The notes under the pieces were generated by a model. It did not search any database, had not been told where the DNA came from, and saw only the letters and a list, made by a program, of their open reading frames with translations. Positions 62,211-64,000 of a stretch of DNA of 64,000 bases are shown here, piece by piece. Position 1 is the first letter of the stretch. Every line of letters begins with the position of its first letter. A program made the position numbers and the translations under genes. The DNA is taken from assembly GCA_002383485.1 (NCBI GenBank), contig DFYY01000029.1, forward strand, positions 1-64,000. The letters run 5' to 3'. Source of the DNA: Bacteroidales bacterium UBA4070 (GTDB taxonomy: Bacteria; Bacteroidota; Bacteroidia; Bacteroidales; VadinHA17).

Positions 62211-63632
62211 TTAGTAATAAAGGTCTCTTTCACCGTTCTTAATACGTTCCAATTTAGCCCTTATGCTCTGCTTCATTCCCTCGTCAAGGTCAACCATGTT
62301 CTTTTCAATTGCCTTCCAGCCCTTCTCAGCCAGCTCGGGCGATGCATAGTCAACGATATACTCAGAAAGTGTGAGAATGGCGTTTGGGGTACAGTAGCGC
62401 TTTATGAAGCCTGGCACCGAGAACTCCATGAAATGTTCGCCGGTGCGGCCGAGGCGGTAGCACGCAGTGCAGAACGAGGGGATATAGTCGTTGTCAATCA
62501 GTTCGTTGATAACATCGGCAAGCGACCTTTCATCATTGATCTTGAACTGCTCACGGTTGAGGTTCTGCTCTGCATTTCTGGAGGCAGAATAGCCTCCCAG
62601 TTCCAGCTTCGTGCCACCGTCAATCTGTGAGACACCGAAGGCCATTGCCTCGGCACGCACGTCAGGCGCCTCCCTGGCGGTGAGTATCAGCCCGGTATAT
62701 GGTACCGCAAGGCGAAGGATGGCTATCAGCTTCTTGAAGTGGTCATCATTGACATAATACTTCCCGTTCAGGTTCAGAGCCGAGGCATCCTTTATTCTCG
62801 GGAAGGATATTGTATGAGGACCCACGTTGTAGCAAGCCTCAAGGTGGTTGGTGTGTCTCACGAGACCCATCACCTCGAACCTCCAGTCATACAGACCGAA
62901 CAGGGCGCCTATTCCGACGTCATCAATACCGGCTTCCTGGGCTCTGTCGAGGGCAGTGAGCCTCCATTCATAGTCTCTTTTCTTTCCTCCCAGGTGATAC
63001 AATTTGTAAGCCTCCGGGTCATATGTCTCCTGGAAGATCTGATAGGTGCCAATGCCTGCAGAGCCTACCGTGCGGAATCCGTCAATGTCAAGAGGTGCAG
63101 CATTGATGTTCACGCGGCGGATCTCGCCACGGTCCTTCTTGATTCCGTAGACCAGGCGCACCGTATGCGCGATAAACTCCGGGTCATACTCCGGATGTTC
63201 ACCGTAGACGAGGATGAGCCTTTTCTGACCGTTGTCCTCGAGAGCCTCCACCTCGGCTGTTATCTCGGCATCGCTGAGTGTCTTTCGCTTTGCGTCCTTG
63301 TTTGTAACCCGGAAGCCACAATACTGGCAGTTGTTGGTGCACTTGTTCCCGATATAAAGGGGTGCAAACAGCACTATCCTGTTGCCGTAAACCTTTTTCT
63401 TCAGCTCGCGTGCTCCGGCCTTGATCTCCTCAACCAGCTCACCCTCAGCATTAATGAGCGCTGCAGTCTCTGCCAGGGTGAGTCGTTCCTTGGAGAGTGA
63501 CTTGGCAATAAGCTCCCTGACTCTGACTTTGTCAGCCTTGTTGTCATTTATATGTGACCATAGTTCCGCCGGGTCTATGAAAGGTTCCATCCGGCGATCC
63601 GGGATACGGCATTTTTCAGGATTGAATTTCAT
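62211..63632 (-). CDS. hydG: [FeFe]-hydrogenase maturase HydG
   Basis: This 473-residue radical-SAM tyrosine lyase has CTNNCQYC (C98, C102, C105; CX3CX2C) and, near the C-terminus, CTAC with a third Cys 22 residues later (CX2CX22C), the second cluster that separates HydG from ThiH. It cleaves tyrosine to give the CO and CN- ligands of the H-cluster. It shares a transcript with the duplicated TM1266-type regulator. Confidence 0.96.
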   Translation of the reverse strand: MKFNPEKCRIPDRRMEPFIDPAELWSHINDNKADKVRVRELIAKSLSKERLTLAETAALINAEGELVEEIKAGARELKKKVYGNRIVLFAPLYIGNKCTNNCQYCGFRVTNKDAKRKTLSDAEITAEVEALEDNGQKRLILVYGEHPEYDPEFIAHTVRLVYGIKKDRGEIRRVNINAAPLDIDGFRTVGSAGIGTYQIFQETYDPEAYKLYHLGGKKRDYEWRLTALDRAQEAGIDDVGIGALFGLYDWRFEVMGLVRHTNHLEACYNVGPHTISFPRIKDASALNLNGKYYVNDDHFKKLIAILRLAVPYTGLILTAREAPDVRAEAMAFGVSQIDGGTKLELGGYSASRNAEQNLNREQFKINDERSLADVINELIDNDYIPSFCTACYRLGRTGEHFMEFSVPGFIKRYCTPNAILTLSEYIVDYASPELAEKGWKAIEKNMVDLDEGMKQSIRAKLERIKNGERDLYY

Positions 63633-63675
63633 TTCTCATTTATTTATTTCCTTCCCCACATTCAAAATTAACATA

Positions 63676-63683
63676 CAAAGATA
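63676..63683 (-). promoter_or_regulatory. -7 box (TATCTTTG) upstream of hydG
   Basis: On the minus strand TATCTTTG lies about 44 nt upstream of the hydG ATG and fits TAnnTTTG. No TTG is seen at the -33 distance. A GC-rich hairpin (CCGCC/GGCGG) near 63691-63712 just upstream may end the preceding gene. Confidence 0.45.
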
Positions 63684-63713
63684 CGAATTTCAGCCGCCCG
63701 TTGTTCCGGCGGG

Positions 63714-64000
63714 TCAGAATATAAGTTCTTCCAGCTCCCTCTCCCCCTCGGTGAGGGCTCTTGCAGTATCTGCCAGCAAACGGCTTGCATCCAGTCGCTT
63801 ATGAAAGAACATGGTCATTCGTTTTCCGGGAATATCACTCTCATAGTTCTCAAGATGTAGAAAGAGATCAGGCAGGGGCAACCCGCTGTCAGGGATGTAA
63901 ACCATTCCCCTCGAATAGAAAGTGTCAGCGGCACATGATACAGCATAGAGACCAGGGGCCGGAACGAGCTTGGTCATATCTGTCACCGGGATGCGTATCA
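63714..64000 (-). CDS. Riboflavin-kinase-like C-terminal part of a gene cut by the window edge
   Basis: The open frame runs off the right end, so at least 95 C-terminal residues are visible. The pattern KLVPAPGLYAV, then about 35 residues later LFLHLENYESDIPGKRMTMFFHKRL and a closing acidic helix, resembles the riboflavin kinase domain of RibF (kLLPadGVYAV, EvHLldF, yGK...FvkRLR). The family PTAN motif seems to be PVTD here. If correct it makes FMN from riboflavin. The N-terminal part is out of view, so the call is tentative. Confidence 0.45.
   Translation of the reverse strand, partial: IRIPVTDMTKLVPAPGLYAVSCAADTFYSRGMVYIPDSGLPLPDLFLHLENYESDIPGKRMTMFFHKRLDASRLLADTARALTEGERELEELIF

Overview
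The window looks like part of a chromosome of an anaerobic member of the Bacteroidota, probably Bacteroidales-like. The evidence is a SusC/SusD pair, a type IX secretion (T9SS) C-terminal sorting domain, a fused GldF-GldG protein next to dnaN, a DUF3078 protein, and several promoters of the TTG-N19-21-TAnnTTTG type. The anaerobic reading comes from 2-oxoacid:ferredoxin oxidoreductase, [FeFe]-hydrogenase maturases, tryptophanase and a futalosine-route menaquinone gene. I see no phage, insertion sequence, CRISPR array or rRNA. There is one tRNA (Ser, UGA).

Region 1 (about 1-19.1 kb) is the unusual part and reads as a poly-gamma-glutamate (PGA) island. It holds two paralogous exported N-formylglutamate-amidohydrolase-like hydrolases at its two ends, a TRAP-large-subunit-like permease with a 48-residue two-helix membrane protein, an AspA/AstE-like M14 zinc enzyme, a DUF6305-like exported protein and a gamma-glutamyltransferase. 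Next come the PGA synthase genes pgsB-pgsC and pgsW, a SusC/SusD outer-membrane uptake pair, an exported glutamate-racemase-like protein, and a histidine kinase with an NtrC-type sigma-54 activator. No pgsA/capA is present. My inference is that the island makes, recycles or scavenges gamma-linked glutamate. The left-hand hydrolase ends in the last nine codons and terminator of the HU gene, as a 63-bp exact repeat of the real HU tail near 19.2 kb.

Region 2 (19.1-34.1 kb) is mostly housekeeping: HU, tRNA-Ser, an RluA-type pseudouridine synthase, a ferritin-like protein, an MsbA-like exporter, purB, mqnA, an NfeD-type membrane protease, a GNAT enzyme, two small proteins, an M14 peptidase, a PLP decarboxylase, a FAH-family enzyme, a DnaQ-like exonuclease and dnaN. 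Region 3 (34.2-49.3 kb) has the gldFG fusion, a SpoIID-like protein, lpxB, surE, pheT, a UbiA-family prenyltransferase, a DUF3078 protein, tryptophanase behind a long leader, yicC, gmk and nadD.

Region 4 (49.4-64 kb) is amino-acid fermentation and hydrogen metabolism. A minus-strand run encodes an ADP-forming acyl-CoA synthetase, an aminotransferase and a four-gene VorDABC/Kor-type oxidoreductase, enough to turn amino acids into acids, ATP and reduced ferredoxin. A C69 dipeptidase and an M14 peptidase could supply amino acids. hydE, a duplicated TM1266-like regulator and hydG could mature a hydrogenase that would re-oxidise ferredoxin. The window ends inside a riboflavin-kinase-like gene.

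Three intergenic regions (21.6, 45.7 and 49.3 kb) share a hairpin element whose stem changes while pairing is kept. A second simple repeat family occurs near 21.7 and 53.7 kb.
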